A stretch of 64,000 nucleotides of DNA from Bacillus mycoides (GCF_018742245.1 NZ_CP036132.1:3405001-3469000); one strand, 5' to 3'. Positions 27,770 to 37,778 are shown, numbered from the stretch's first letter. Translations and numbers: made by a program. The notes: a model not told the origin generated them from the letters alone.

Positions 27770-28837
27770 TTATAGGTTAAAAAAATTACTCTTATAAATA
27801 ATTCCAAGAGTAATTACATGTTCATAAATAAAATAAATAAAATAAAACACCAATATCAAATAATAGATAATTTTCCGATCTTTTTCAGTAAAAAGCTTTA
27901 CAACCCACGAAATTAATATTAGTTGATAGAGTCCAAAATAAATCGAAAACCTTGCGAAAATCCAATTCTGCGTTGAAATGAGCATAAAAACAGAACCTAA
28001 CAAGGCCATATTTACAATATAATCACTCTTCGGAAAAATCTCTCTTAATTTTTCTCTACCACGGTAAGCAAGTATAAGTGGGATAGAGTCCACTACAACC
28101 CTAAGTATATTAGCACCCCCTTCATGAAAATTCTTATATTCACCATATTGTGTATCTTCTATAGCCGCAAAGAATAACGTTGAAAATTGATTAAATCCAA
28201 TTACAATTATTACAGCAAAAACAAGAAGGATACATGTCATTGCTGACCAAGATTTCCTTCGAACTAAAAAATATATTGGAATTAGAACAAGCGCACTTTG
28301 ATGAAATGCTGATGCAAAAAGTATTATTAAAACGTATTTTTTCCAACTACCATCAAAAATATATTTTATAGCAGCAAAGCTAATAGCTGCAGCTAAATAC
28401 TGCCTTATTCCATTCATGGAGACTAAATACATGCCAGATGTTATATATACATAAAGACTTATCTCAATTAATCTTGAATATTTATATAAGGTGAATACAA
28501 TTAATAAATTTGTTATTAGGGCTGTAATAAAAACCATAGCCTGAGGATCATCCGTGTATCCCTTTAAAATCATTTGAAAAATATTGAATCCCATGTCTTT
28601 ATTATTTTGGATGTATTCCCAATTAAATTCAGTAACATTATATGCATGCATATAAAAATAAGTATCCCCAATATTATTTCGAAGCCCCGCCACCAACACA
28701 AGAGATAAAGCCGCCATTAAAACCAACATCCTATTTGGCTTTATCAATATAAGACTATTAGTCACTGGTATAGCAAAATACCTTGCAAAAAATGCGAGTA
28801 TGAATACGATAAAAAGATTCATCCAAAGTATAGTCAT
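27770..28837 (-). CDS. EpsG-family polysaccharide polymerase (Wzy-like)
   Basis: 355 residues with nine or ten predicted membrane helices. The NNIGDTYFYMHAYN segment near residue 55 and GMYLVSMNGIRQYLAAAISFAAIKYI near 140 are EpsG family marks. It would join flipped repeat units into polymer on the outer face of the membrane. It is the only polymerase candidate in the operon. Confidence 0.88.
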   Translation of the reverse strand: MTILWMNLFIVFILAFFARYFAIPVTNSLILIKPNRMLVLMAALSLVLVAGLRNNIGDTYFYMHAYNVTEFNWEYIQNNKDMGFNIFQMILKGYTDDPQAMVFITALITNLLIVFTLYKYSRLIEISLYVYITSGMYLVSMNGIRQYLAAAISFAAIKYIFDGSWKKYVLIILFASAFHQSALVLIPIYFLVRRKSWSAMTCILLVFAVIIVIGFNQFSTLFFAAIEDTQYGEYKNFHEGGANILRVVVDSIPLILAYRGREKLREIFPKSDYIVNMALLGSVFMLISTQNWIFARFSIYFGLYQLILISWVVKLFTEKDRKIIYYLILVFYFIYFIYEHVITLGIIYKSNFFNL

Positions 28838-28872
28838 TATTATGTCCTCTCATTTACTTACTAAGTAAATCC

Positions 28873-29775
28873 CTATATATTTACTTCCATTCTTGTTTTC
28901 ATTGTAATGTAACTATAAAGAATAATCCCCAATGGTAATGCGCAAATCGTCAGACCTTTGCATGGCGACTCTTGTATAAATCTTTTATTTCTCGCTATGA
29001 AGCTGCTGGATACATAATGTACAGCTTGCCTATACTTGAATACTCGATTAGTAAATGGTAATTTCATAAGTTCCTTACGATAAAAAGCAAAACCTCTTGG
29101 GTTTTTACGATATTGATTTAGCATATTCATTGATGAACCGTCAGGCATGTATTCAACATAGCAAAGTGCTTCGTTCATTAGTAACATCTCATATTGTTGA
29201 TCTAACATATAGTATTTATATGCTAATCCTACATATTTTTCATTTTTAAAAATTGGGTATGGATATTTCTTAGTCAATTCTGTGCGATAGACCAATTTTT
29301 TATCACCTGTAACACCATGTTTGTTGTAAAGATCAAAAAGCGTGGAGTATTTAAGGTCCTCTGGTAACTTTGAGCCAATTATTTGCCCATTTATATACAA
29401 GTCCAGTCCAATTATTCCACTAACTTCATCATTCCCATAACTATTCCAAAAAGAAAGGATTTTTTCTACAGCATCATCTGGCATGTAATCATCAGAATCA
29501 ATACAAACGTTTAACTCCGTATCAATCATTTCATAGGCTGTATTATGAGCACCATGCATCCCTTGATTTTGTTGCCAATGATACATAATTTTGATATGTT
29601 TTTCAGCAATCCAGCTATCCACCAATTCTTTTGTGTTATCACTAGATCCATCATCTATTATTAACCATACAAAACCCTTACATGTTTGACGTTTTAAACT
29701 CTCATAACAATTTTGAAGACAATACGCTCTATTATAAGTAGGGGTGAAAATCGTTAAATTCTCCAAATTACTCAC
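28873..29775 (-). CDS. Family 2 glycosyltransferase
   Basis: 300 residues. GT-A motifs are LTIFTPTYNRAYCLQNCYESL, WLIIDDGSSDNTKELV and VCIDSDDYMPDD. The C-terminus ends in a hydrophobic segment (GLTICALPLGIILYSYITM) that may anchor it to the membrane. Its GTG start overlaps the stop of the upstream GT4 gene by four bases, so translation is coupled. Confidence 0.88.
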   Translation of the reverse strand: MSNLENLTIFTPTYNRAYCLQNCYESLKRQTCKGFVWLIIDDGSSDNTKELVDSWIAEKHIKIMYHWQQNQGMHGAHNTAYEMIDTELNVCIDSDDYMPDDAVEKILSFWNSYGNDEVSGIIGLDLYINGQIIGSKLPEDLKYSTLFDLYNKHGVTGDKKLVYRTELTKKYPYPIFKNEKYVGLAYKYYMLDQQYEMLLMNEALCYVEYMPDGSSMNMLNQYRKNPRGFAFYRKELMKLPFTNRVFKYRQAVHYVSSSFIARNKRFIQESPCKGLTICALPLGIILYSYITMKTRMEVNI

Positions 29776-30881
29776 CTCGAAAGTACGGAATAAAAATCTT
29801 GGGTTAATTCTGCCGTATGCTTAATATCGTATCCTTTTTCTAATAATAATTGAGCTGATATATTCCTCGAGAAATTACTAGTTTCTAATTTTTTCATTTT
29901 TTCTATCCAAGCCACTTTATCCGTTAGAGGCAAATGTTCAATTAAATTCATTCCCAAATCCACTTCTTTCGTAATAGTATCCGATATGATACAAGGTAAA
30001 CCAACCCCTTGCGCTTCTACAAGTGTGACTGGTAATCCCTCATGAATAGATGGAAAAACAAATGCATCAAATGCTTGAAGTATACGTTCTATATCACCTC
30101 GTACCCCAAGAAATCTTATATTCTTCTCTATATTCAAATCTTTTACTTTTTTTTCAATTTCCATGCGAAGCGGCCCTTCACCAGCTAATAACAGTATTGA
30201 ATTTGGCCGAAATTGAGTTAACTGAGCAAATAAATCTATAAGATAGGTATGATTTTTTTGATAAGCGAATCTTCCGACATGACCTATAACAAAAGCTTCC
30301 TGTTCAATTTGTAATTCCTTTCTTACTTGTTTTCTTATTTCAGGACGGAACAAAAATCTATCACAATCAATTCCATTTTTTAAGATTTTGGCTGTATCAG
30401 CTTTATCTGCAAATAACCATCTCGCAGCAGCATTTGAACATGCTAACAAATGTGTTGCACATGTAGATATAGATTTTCCTGCATGCCATTTATAGATTTT
30501 TGCCGCAATTCCTCCCTCACTACTAGTATTATGACTGTGAGCAATCCTAACCGATATTCCCGCCTTCTTAGCAGAACGAAGTACAAATCCGCTCATTTTA
30601 TCCATGTGTGAATGTACAATTCTATATTCTTGATGAGAGGTAAAGAAAGTATCCAGTGCTTTTATATATCCTCTATGTCCAACGTTTGTGATATATGGAA
30701 TTCTATGAATTGCCCCGCCTAACTTTACTATTTCTTCATCAAACACTCCTTCTTTACATGTTAAAAAATCAAATTGAACTTTGGAACGATCTATATTGCG
30801 ATATAAATTCATAATTAGCGTTTCGGCGCCGCCTCTATTCATATTTACGACTACGTGTAATACTCTTAATGGAGTACCCAC
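29772..30881 (-). CDS. Family 4 glycosyltransferase (EpsF-like)
   Basis: 369 residues, GT-B. It has VNMNRGGAETLIMNLYRN, SHMDKMSGFVLR, HSHNTSSEGG, GHVGRFAYQKNHTYLI and FPSIHEGLPVTLVEAQGVG. This matches EpsF of the Bacillus eps operons in motif and in place, next to an EpsD-like gene. It begins with GTG at 30881 and overlaps the preceding gene by 16 bases. Confidence 0.88.
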   Translation of the reverse strand: MGTPLRVLHVVVNMNRGGAETLIMNLYRNIDRSKVQFDFLTCKEGVFDEEIVKLGGAIHRIPYITNVGHRGYIKALDTFFTSHQEYRIVHSHMDKMSGFVLRSAKKAGISVRIAHSHNTSSEGGIAAKIYKWHAGKSISTCATHLLACSNAAARWLFADKADTAKILKNGIDCDRFLFRPEIRKQVRKELQIEQEAFVIGHVGRFAYQKNHTYLIDLFAQLTQFRPNSILLLAGEGPLRMEIEKKVKDLNIEKNIRFLGVRGDIERILQAFDAFVFPSIHEGLPVTLVEAQGVGLPCIISDTITKEVDLGMNLIEHLPLTDKVAWIEKMKKLETSNFSRNISAQLLLEKGYDIKHTAELTQDFYSVLSR

Positions 30882-32023
30882 CTTAACTCCTCCATTTCAC
30901 CCATGAATGTTGTATAAATTTCTTGTTTCTCTTTTAACACTTCATTGACTGAATATTGATTTTTAATACTAGTACATCCATACTGCCCCATCTGAGCTAA
31001 TACTTTAGGATTTATAGAAATACCCTTTATCCTGTCAGCCATGGCTTTTATATCATCACGATCTACAATCCAACCATTTTTATTATTAATAATCAATTCC
31101 CTATGTCCCCGGTTATCAGTAGCTACAACCGGAAGTCCACAAGCCATGGCCTCCATAATATTAACTGGCAAACCCTCCCTGTAACTGGATGCAACCGCAA
31201 GATCACACATCTGTAGTAAGGAAGCTATATCATTTCTGTAACCGAGAAAATGAACCATGTTAGTCACTCCTAGTTGAGTAGCTATTTTTTTACACTCTTC
31301 TATTAACGGACCTTCTCCAGCCAGCAAAAGCTTCGCATGTGGCATTTCATTTTTCAATTGTGCTAATACACGGATTAAAAAGCTTTGATTTTTATTCTTA
31401 TTAAATTCAGCAGCATAAAACATTAAAAAATCTTGTGATTTATAGCCACATTGTAGCTTTAATTCTCGTTTCTCAATTTCAGTTACAGAAGTAAACCGTT
31501 GTACATCTATTCCTACACCGTGAACTAGCTTAATATCTTTCACTGGAAAGCGATGTTTAACTGCTAAATCATAATCTTCTTGGTTAATTGTTATTAAGCA
31601 ATCCGTATGAGAAGCTAGAATTCTTTCAATCGGATAATAGAGTAACCAATTCATATACGGTGACCCTTTACAAAAGTGAAATCCATGTGCTGTATATACG
31701 ACTTTCGTTCCTTGCTTCCTTGATTTCCGAGCAGCTAAACGCGCAATTACTCCTCCCATGGGCGTATGACAATGAATAATGTTATATTTATTTTTATCAA
31801 TAATCGACATTAACTTTTTGTATGCATGAAAATTTTGTAATCTAATAGGTGATCTTTGAAAAGGGATATTGTATTTTTGATTGACATATGGAAGTTCCAT
31901 GTTGCCATTCGCTGCAACATGCACTTCCCATCCCTGCTCTGCGAACCATTTCATATACGGTAAATGAAACGCCTTAAAATGATAATCCACAGTTGCACAA
32001 AACAGAACTTTTTTAGACATCAT
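30866..32023 (-). CDS. Family 4 glycosyltransferase (EpsD-like)
   Basis: About 385 residues, GT-B. Motifs: FKAFHLPYMKWFAEQGWEVHVAA, HCHTPMGGVIARLAAR, YTAHGFHFCKGSP, and SSYREGLPVNIMEAMACGLPVV. The match to EpsD of B. subtilis eps operons is good, and it directly follows the EpsC-like gene as there. The start is uncertain among GTG 32029, ATG 32023 and ATG 32020; none has a strong ribosome site. Confidence 0.88.
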   Translation of the reverse strand: MMSKKVLFCATVDYHFKAFHLPYMKWFAEQGWEVHVAANGNMELPYVNQKYNIPFQRSPIRLQNFHAYKKLMSIIDKNKYNIIHCHTPMGGVIARLAARKSRKQGTKVVYTAHGFHFCKGSPYMNWLLYYPIERILASHTDCLITINQEDYDLAVKHRFPVKDIKLVHGVGIDVQRFTSVTEIEKRELKLQCGYKSQDFLMFYAAEFNKNKNQSFLIRVLAQLKNEMPHAKLLLAGEGPLIEECKKIATQLGVTNMVHFLGYRNDIASLLQMCDLAVASSYREGLPVNIMEAMACGLPVVATDNRGHRELIINNKNGWIVDRDDIKAMADRIKGISINPKVLAQMGQYGCTSIKNQYSVNEVLKEKQEIYTTFMGEMEELRWVLH

Positions 32024-32068
32024 TCCCACGCACCCGTCTTATTTTATTCTTATTAAACTCACACACTA

Positions 32069-33895
32069 TTATCCTGATACTGGAATTAACATTTTCAAAG
32101 GTTTGCGATGATTAACTAAATATAATAATCTATCTCGTAATTCTGTTTCATTCAAATTTATATATATAGAAACAAATTCTTCTATCTCTTCTATACGAAC
32201 ATTCATTTCTTGTCCTACGTAAATCCTCGGATGAATTTGCTTTTCATTCATTTCATCTTCTTTTAGTAATTCTTCAAAAAGTTTCTCCCCTGGACGTATA
32301 CCAGTAAATTCTATTCCTATTTCATCTACAGAATTTCCTGATAATCGAATAAGATTTTTGGCAAGGTCGACAATTTTCACTGGTTCTCCCATGTCTAAAA
32401 CAAAAATCTCTCCACCTTTAGCTAAAGCACCAGCTTGCACTACGAGTCTTGATGCTTCCGGGATTGTCATAAAATACCGAACCATATCAGGATGAGTAAC
32501 TGTAACTGGTCCACCATTTTGAATTTGCTTCTTAAATAAAGGTATAACACTCCCTCTACTTCCTAAGACATTCCCAAAGCGTACAGTAACAAATTTTGTA
32601 TGACTTAATTTATCTTTATTTTGAATAACCATCTCCGCCAATTTTTTCGTTGCTCCCATAACACTCGTCGGATTCACTGCTTTATCCGAAGAAATCATGA
32701 CAAATGTTCCCACTCCATGCGCTCTCGCTGCCTCTGCTATATTCATAGTCCCAATCAAATTATTTTTAACAGCCTCTTCAGGATTATTCTCCATTAGTGG
32801 TACATGTTTATGTGCAGCTGCATGATATACAACATTCGGAAGATGTTTGCTCATAATTAATTGCATCTTCTTTTCATCTTGTATATCTGCGATTTCAGGA
32901 ATAAACGTGCCTTTCATATCTCCATATTTTCTGTTTAATTCCATTTCTATAGAATAAATACTGTTCTCCCCATGCCCTAGTAAAATCAACTTTTTTGGCC
33001 TGAATTTTGCAATTTGTCTACAAATTTCCGAACCAATCGAACCTCCTGCACCAGTAACTAAAATGACTTTGTCAGTTATATAATCTGAAATAACATCCAC
33101 ATCAAGTTCTACAGGATCGCGCCCTAATAAATCTTCTACTTGAACATCCCTGAATTCATTCACCGAAACTTTACCCGTTACTAAGTCTTCTAACATCGGA
33201 AGAATTTGAGTTTTCACTTCTGTTTTTAAACATCTTTTCAAAATAACATTTTGCTCTCTTTTGTTTAATGAAGGAATTGCTAAAATTATTATTTCAATAT
33301 TCAGTTTTTTAACAACGTACTCAATTTGATTAATACCACCAATTACTGGAATACCCCAAATATCAAGGTTATGTTTTTTTACATTATCATCCATAAATGC
33401 GACTGGTATTAATTCGGCAGCACTATTCTTTAACAACTGTCTTGCAACCATTGTCCCAGCTGAACCAGCACCAACAATTAAAGTTCTTTTTTTGTCACCA
33501 TTTTTCACATAATAAGTATCTCTATACATTCTCCATATAAAACGCGAACCACCAATTAATAAAATATGAATCATCCAAGTTACAACTAACAATCGAAAAT
33601 ACATTTTTTGCATGATTAGTTGTTGCACAACCGCTGTAGTGATAATAGAAAATGTAACAACTTTGCATATAATGAGTAGTTCACCTATACTTGCGTATTC
33701 CCAAGCTTTTTTGTATAACTTATAAACAAAAGCAAACAAATGATGACTTAATAATAAAGTGATAGAACTAATAACTGATGATAAAGTGATAACACTGAAG
33801 CTAGCATTTACAAAGAAATAACTAAAAAAAATTGCACCTAATACAATCAGTGAATCCATTAAAAGCAATAGCGATATCCTCCGTCGATACGTCAT
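32069..33895 (-). CDS. epsC: Membrane-bound UDP-sugar 4,6-dehydratase (EpsC / PglF-like)
   Basis: About 608 residues. Four N-terminal membrane helices are followed by a nucleotide-binding domain (GAGSAGTMVARQLL) and the catalytic SDR domain with GAGGSIGSEICRQ and SSDKAVNPTSVMGATKKLAE. It would convert UDP-GlcNAc to the 4-keto-6-deoxy sugar used by the PglE-like aminotransferase at the far end of the operon. The ATG at 33895 has AAAGGGGGAAG upstream. It starts after the EAR-like RNA and its terminator. Confidence 0.92.
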   Translation of the reverse strand: MTYRRRISLLLLMDSLIVLGAIFFSYFFVNASFSVITLSSVISSITLLLSHHLFAFVYKLYKKAWEYASIGELLIICKVVTFSIITTAVVQQLIMQKMYFRLLVVTWMIHILLIGGSRFIWRMYRDTYYVKNGDKKRTLIVGAGSAGTMVARQLLKNSAAELIPVAFMDDNVKKHNLDIWGIPVIGGINQIEYVVKKLNIEIIILAIPSLNKREQNVILKRCLKTEVKTQILPMLEDLVTGKVSVNEFRDVQVEDLLGRDPVELDVDVISDYITDKVILVTGAGGSIGSEICRQIAKFRPKKLILLGHGENSIYSIEMELNRKYGDMKGTFIPEIADIQDEKKMQLIMSKHLPNVVYHAAAHKHVPLMENNPEEAVKNNLIGTMNIAEAARAHGVGTFVMISSDKAVNPTSVMGATKKLAEMVIQNKDKLSHTKFVTVRFGNVLGSRGSVIPLFKKQIQNGGPVTVTHPDMVRYFMTIPEASRLVVQAGALAKGGEIFVLDMGEPVKIVDLAKNLIRLSGNSVDEIGIEFTGIRPGEKLFEELLKEDEMNEKQIHPRIYVGQEMNVRIEEIEEFVSIYINLNETELRDRLLYLVNHRKPLKMLIPVSG

Positions 33896-33944
33896 ATTAC
33901 TTCCCCCTTTAATCAATTCCTTACATAACTCTTCCCAATTTATT

Positions 33945-34002
33945 TCAAAAATAAAGTTTGTAGCTATATTCTCTTTACTAAAAACACATAGCTACAAACT
34001 TT
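33945..34002 (-). terminator. Intrinsic terminator just after the EAR-like RNA
   Basis: AAAGTTTGTAGCTAT pairs perfectly with ATAGCTACAAACTTT (15 bp, 20-base loop) on the minus strand and is followed by ATTTTTG. It lies inside the operon, between the epsB- and epsC-like genes, and would stop transcription of 25 kb of genes unless read through. Confidence 0.8.
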
Positions 34003-34011
34003 AATAAAAAT

Positions 34012-34137
34012 GGGCATCTAACCCTCCCTCACATTACGCTCTTGATGACTCGCATCTAAGGTTGTTTTCACACCCCACAGCATAATCGAGTGCCTCCATT
34101 GATAGCGGTAAGGAGACATCACCACATCGTAGTCCTT
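34012..34137 (-). ncRNA. Probable EAR (eps-associated) antitermination RNA
   Basis: A G-rich, non-coding stretch of about 125 bases between the epsB-like and epsC-like genes, unlike the AT-rich gaps around it. This is exactly the position of the eps-associated RNA (epsC RNA) in B. subtilis, which promotes processive antitermination. Visible elements are CTCC/GGAG pairing arms, GATGTGGTGATG, and the octamer TTAGATGC twice. A perfect terminator follows immediately. I judge it from position and base composition and could not check the family's covariance model. Confidence 0.7.
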
Positions 34138-34213
34138 TTTTAAAAAAATTCTTTATAAAGAACATCTTTATATACAAATTTTGAATTTTTTCCCTAAAGT
34201 ACATTTATATTAT

Positions 34214-34876
34214 TCATACTTTTCCATTCAAAATCGCACCTAACATCCTACTTTTCGTAAAACTTAACGCCCTTTTCGTTTCAAGCGCATCTTCGTTCAC
34301 AGTATGATTATAACGTATCACCAATAATACACCTTCACATTTATCAGCCAATACACTTGTATCCGTTACCTCTAATACAGGAGAAGAATCAAATAATATG
34401 ATATCATACCGTTCCATTGCCTTTTGAACTAACATATCCATTGCACTCGAACTAAGCACTTCAGATGGATTAAATGGTACTGGTCCGCTAGTTAATACAT
34501 CCAGCCTTCCCAGCTCTGTTTTTTTCACTGCCCCCTCTAAAGTTATTTTTCCGTTCAGTATATCAGTTAATCCAATTGTATTTTCCACTCCAAACATTTC
34601 ATGAATAATCGGCGTTCGTAAATTTGCATCGACCACCAATACTTTCTCACCTTTTTGTGCCATCGAAGCTGCTAAATTAACTGTAATAGTTGATTTCCCT
34701 TCACCATACCTTGGAGAAGTAATAACTATAGTTCTATTTTTATGAATAGACGCGGATAATTGGAGATTTGTTCGAATCGAACGATACTGCTCTGAAATTT
34801 TCGATCTTGGAGCGGTATGTACAATTATACTTTCTCCTTTAACTTTATTTGTTTTTCGTCTATTTTTGTAACCCAC
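34214..34876 (-). CDS. Tyrosine-protein kinase, CpsD/CapB type (EpsB-like)
   Basis: 220 residues. This bacterial tyrosine kinase has Walker A SPRYGEGKST near residue 55, Walker A' VLVVDANLRTP and Walker B DIILFDSSPVLEV. It works with the membrane activator encoded just upstream (34825-35565) to control polymer length and export. It starts at GTG 34876, with GGAGGAAACGGA upstream, and overlaps the activator gene by 52 bases. The usual C-terminal tyrosine cluster is absent: the protein ends SRMLGAILNGKV. Confidence 0.9.
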   Translation of the reverse strand: MGYKNRRKTNKVKGESIIVHTAPRSKISEQYRSIRTNLQLSASIHKNRTIVITSPRYGEGKSTITVNLAASMAQKGEKVLVVDANLRTPIIHEMFGVENTIGLTDILNGKITLEGAVKKTELGRLDVLTSGPVPFNPSEVLSSSAMDMLVQKAMERYDIILFDSSPVLEVTDTSVLADKCEGVLLVIRYNHTVNEDALETKRALSFTKSRMLGAILNGKV

Positions 34877-35565
34877 TCCGTTTCCTCCTTCAATGACAAC
34901 GTATTCTTTTCACTATATTTGTCTTTCTTATTTTTCTTACTCATTTTAGAAATTCCACCTAAAACCGGGATATCTAATAATTGCTCAATGCGTCTTTCCG
35001 TTTTGATTGTCTCATCGAGAGAGTCCAATAAAAAAATAAAACCGATACTTAGCACCATACCTATCAGGAATGTAATTGCAATCGTCTTAGTGTGATTTAC
35101 ATTGATAGGCATTGAATGTTTTTGAACCGGATCTTCTGGTAATATACTCACATTATTAAAATTCAATATATTAGCTACTTCTTTCTTATAAACAGTTGCA
35201 GTAGTATTTGCAATTTTATGCGCAAGCAGAGGATCCGTATCTACCACATTAATCCTTATTATTTGGGAACCTTGTACACTTTCTGTACTTATTTGTCCAC
35301 TTAATGCACCTACGGATCTATTAATATTCAATTCAGCGGCTACTTTTTCTAATATTACAGGCTCATTTACCATTGCTTTCAGTGTATTCATAGTTTCAGC
35401 GTTAGCTTGGACAATAAGTCTTGCCGAGGAGGCATATAATGGCGTTTTTACATACATACTATAAATCGCTCCTCCTAATGTTGTAAAAGTTGTAAATAAT
35501 AGAATTATCCAAATTTTCTTCCGTATAATAGTAAATAGATTTTTCAAATTTATTTCCTTATCCAT
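34825..35565 (-). CDS. Wzz/YveK-type chain-length and kinase activator protein (EpsA-like)
   Basis: About 246 residues. Two membrane helices (IWIILLFTTFTTLGGAIYSMYV near residue 20 and TIAITFLIGMVLSIGFIFLL near 175) flank an extracellular domain, as in Wzz proteins. The cytoplasmic C-terminus, rich in Lys and Glu, would activate the EpsB-like kinase. It is the first gene of the operon. The ATG at 35565 has a GAGGGGGAAAG site. Confidence 0.9.
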   Translation of the reverse strand: MDKEINLKNLFTIIRKKIWIILLFTTFTTLGGAIYSMYVKTPLYASSARLIVQANAETMNTLKAMVNEPVILEKVAAELNINRSVGALSGQISTESVQGSQIIRINVVDTDPLLAHKIANTTATVYKKEVANILNFNNVSILPEDPVQKHSMPINVNHTKTIAITFLIGMVLSIGFIFLLDSLDETIKTERRIEQLLDIPVLGGISKMSKKNKKDKYSEKNTLSLKEETEWVTKIDEKQIKLKEKV

Positions 35566-35678
35566 AACTTTCCCCCTCATTTAAAACCAATGAGCTTCAA
35601 CTTGAAATTGGCATCTAAAACTTAAGAAAAAATAATATCTTCATTCTTTTAAATATACAAACATTTCTAGTTAATGCC

Positions 35679-35707
35679 ATTTTAGTTCTTTATACAGAAC
35701 GCGTCAA
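35679..35707 (-). promoter_or_regulatory. Promoter of the exopolysaccharide operon
   Basis: TTGACG (35702-35707) and TAAAAT (35679-35684) on the minus strand are 17 bases apart, about 115 bases upstream of the epsA-like start. This is the only good match in the 35581-35793 gap. Confidence 0.6.
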
Positions 35708-35793
35708 CACAAATTATTTTCACTAAATTACTTCCTGATGACACTAAAAACATTACGACAACATTCGTGTTTTTTCACTGTAGATAAATGACG

Positions 35794-35827
35794 AAAAAGC
35801 CCTAATACCGTAGTATTAGGGCTTTTT
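35794..35827 (-). terminator. glnA terminator
   Basis: A perfect hairpin AAAAAGCCCTAATAC / GTATTAGGGCTTTTT with a four-base loop, directly after the glnA stop. U-runs on both strands make it potentially bidirectional. Confidence 0.9.
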
Positions 35828-35833
35828 TCTATC

Positions 35834-37168
35834 TTAGTATAGAGACATATATTGATCGCGTTCCCATTGGTGAACTTGCGTGCGGAAAATGTCCCACTCA
35901 ATCTCTTTCGCTTCGATGAAGTGCTCAAGTAAATGATCTCCTAGTGCACCGCATACTACTTCATTAGATTGTAATGTAACTAATGCTTGCGCTAATGTTG
36001 CTGGTAAGTCAACAATACCCGCTTCTTCGCGCTCTTCTTTTGTCATTACATAAATGTTACGGTCTACTGCAGCTGGTGGAGTTAATTTGTTTTTAATTCC
36101 GTCAAGACCTGCTGCTAATAATGTAGCCATTACTAAATATGGGTTTGCAGCTGGGTCAACACTACGTACTTCTACGCGTGTACTAATTCCACGAGATGCA
36201 GGGATACGTACTAATGGGCTACGGTTTTGTGCAGACCATGCTACGTAACAAGGAGCTTCGTATCCAGGTACTAAACGTTTGTAAGAGTTTACAGTTGGGT
36301 TTGCTACCGCTGTAAATGCTGGTGCATGTTTTAAAATACCCGCGATGAAGTGACGAGCATCATCACTTAATTGTAAGTCTCCGTTTTGATCGAAGAATAC
36401 GTTCTCACCATTTTTAAATAATGATAAGTTACAGTGCATACCTGAACCGTTCACACCGTATAATGGTTTCGGCATAAATGTTGCATGTAAGCCATGTTTA
36501 CGAGCAATTGTTTTTACAACAAGTTTGAATGTTTGAATGTCATCACATGAGCGAATTGCATTTGCATATTTAAAGTCAATTTCGTGTTGACCTGGTGCAA
36601 CCTCATGGTGAGACGCTTCAATTTCAAAGCCCATTTCTTCAAGTTCAAGAACGATATCACGACGACAGTTTTCCCCTAAATCCATCGGCGCAAGGTCGAA
36701 GTATCCACCGTTATCGTTTAATTCTAATGTTGGATTTCCTTTTTCATCAACTTTAAATAGGAAGAATTCTGGCTCTGGTCCAAGATTGAAATCTGAGAAT
36801 CCTAATGCTTCCATTTCTTTTAACACACGCTTTAAGTTGTTACGTGGGTCGCCATCAAATGGATCACCAGCTGCAGTGTAAATATCACAGATCAAACGAG
36901 CTACTTTACCTTTTTCAGCTGTCCAAGGGAAAATTACCCAAGTATCTAAATCTGGATATAAATACATATCAGATTCTTCAATACGTACGAAACCTTCGAT
37001 AGAAGATCCATCAAACATCATTTTGTTATCAAGAGCTTTTGTTAATTGGCTCACTGGAATTTCTACGTTTTTAATTACTCCTAAAAGGTCCGTAAATTGT
37101 AAACGGATATACTTTACATTCTCTTCTTTCGCCAAACGGAAAATATCTTCTCTTGTGTACCTAGCCAT
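35834..37168 (-). CDS. glnA: Glutamine synthetase, type I
   Basis: 444 residues. It makes glutamine from glutamate, ammonia and ATP, and forms dodecamers. Family blocks seen: [11 protein letters not shown] near residue 60, GPEPEFFLF near 130, [31 protein letters not shown] and [18 protein letters not shown]. It lacks the adenylylation tyrosine region of enterobacterial GSI-beta, as expected for the Gram-positive type regulated by feedback and GlnR. The ATG at 37168 has AAGGAGGAATT. It forms an operon with glnR upstream. Confidence 0.98.
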   Translation of the reverse strand: MARYTREDIFRLAKEENVKYIRLQFTDLLGVIKNVEIPVSQLTKALDNKMMFDGSSIEGFVRIEESDMYLYPDLDTWVIFPWTAEKGKVARLICDIYTAAGDPFDGDPRNNLKRVLKEMEALGFSDFNLGPEPEFFLFKVDEKGNPTLELNDNGGYFDLAPMDLGENCRRDIVLELEEMGFEIEASHHEVAPGQHEIDFKYANAIRSCDDIQTFKLVVKTIARKHGLHATFMPKPLYGVNGSGMHCNLSLFKNGENVFFDQNGDLQLSDDARHFIAGILKHAPAFTAVANPTVNSYKRLVPGYEAPCYVAWSAQNRSPLVRIPASRGISTRVEVRSVDPAANPYLVMATLLAAGLDGIKNKLTPPAAVDRNIYVMTKEEREEAGIVDLPATLAQALVTLQSNEVVCGALGDHLLEHFIEAKEIEWDIFRTQVHQWERDQYMSLY

Positions 37169-37216
37169 TATAAATTCCTCCTTAGTCCCTCTAAACACCT
37201 TCAGAATCAGTTATCT

Positions 37217-37606
37217 TTAGTGAAAAAATCTTGAAATATCACCTTGTCGCAATGAAGTTCGATTAAATCTACCTGTATGCTGTAGTTCATCTCGAAGTAT
37301 TTTGCGAAGCTCAGTTTTCGAAATTTCTTTCGTTTCTTCTTTTACTTTCACTGCTTCTGTTTGATTTTCTTTCATTTGCAATACTTGTTTAATTCCGGCC
37401 ATATTTAAGCCTTGATCTAACAAATCTTTAATTTCCAACAATTTATCTACATCGTTAAATGAAAATAATCTACGATTCCCTTTTGTACGGGTTGGAAAAA
37501 TAAGATTATGCTCTTCATAGTAGCGAATTTGACGTGCAGATAATTGTGTTAAATCCATTACTATACCAATAGGAAACAGCGGGGCAGAACGTCTATCTTC
37601 TTTCAT
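37217..37606 (-). CDS. glnR: MerR-type repressor of glutamine synthesis
   Basis: 129 residues. The N-terminal MerR winged-helix has [37 protein letters not shown]. The C-terminal tail contains the glutamine-synthetase-sensing region ([19 protein letters not shown]). GlnR represses glnRA when nitrogen is plentiful. The order glnR-glnA and the GlnR boxes upstream (37652-37690) confirm identity. Confidence 0.96.
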   Translation of the reverse strand: MKEDRRSAPLFPIGIVMDLTQLSARQIRYYEEHNLIFPTRTKGNRRLFSFNDVDKLLEIKDLLDQGLNMAGIKQVLQMKENQTEAVKVKEETKEISKTELRKILRDELQHTGRFNRTSLRQGDISRFFH

Positions 37607-37640
37607 TGTTTCAGTTCCTCCTTCGCCTTAACTGCTTCTC

Positions 37641-37690
37641 ATTTTATACCACGTTATGTTTAGTGTCAATAGATGTTAGCTTTTCTTACA
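37641..37690 (-). promoter_or_regulatory. glnRA promoter with GlnR/TnrA boxes
   Basis: On the minus strand TTGACA (37664-37669) and TAAAAT (37641-37646) are 17 bases apart. A perfect TGTNA-N7-TNACA box lies at 37674-37690 just upstream of the -35. A weaker copy with two mismatches at 37652-37668 overlaps the -35. This double-site layout is that of the B. subtilis glnRA promoter. Confidence 0.85.
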
Positions 37691-37751
37691 TGGTTTTTTT
37701 ATAATTTTTTTCATTCTTTTTTCTAATGGCACAAATCATTACTTTCACACG

Positions 37752-37778
37752 AAAAAAAGCTGTCGAAATCGACAGCTT
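37752..37778 (-). terminator. Terminator after the ynbB-like gene
   Basis: AAGCTGTCG / CGACAGCTT stem with a short loop (ATTT on the transcribed strand), followed on the minus strand by TTTTTC. It separates this gene from the glnRA promoter. Confidence 0.88.

Noticed and set aside
35728..35928. 66-residue minus-strand frame at the glnA end
   Set aside because: Overlaps glnA and its terminator; no support.
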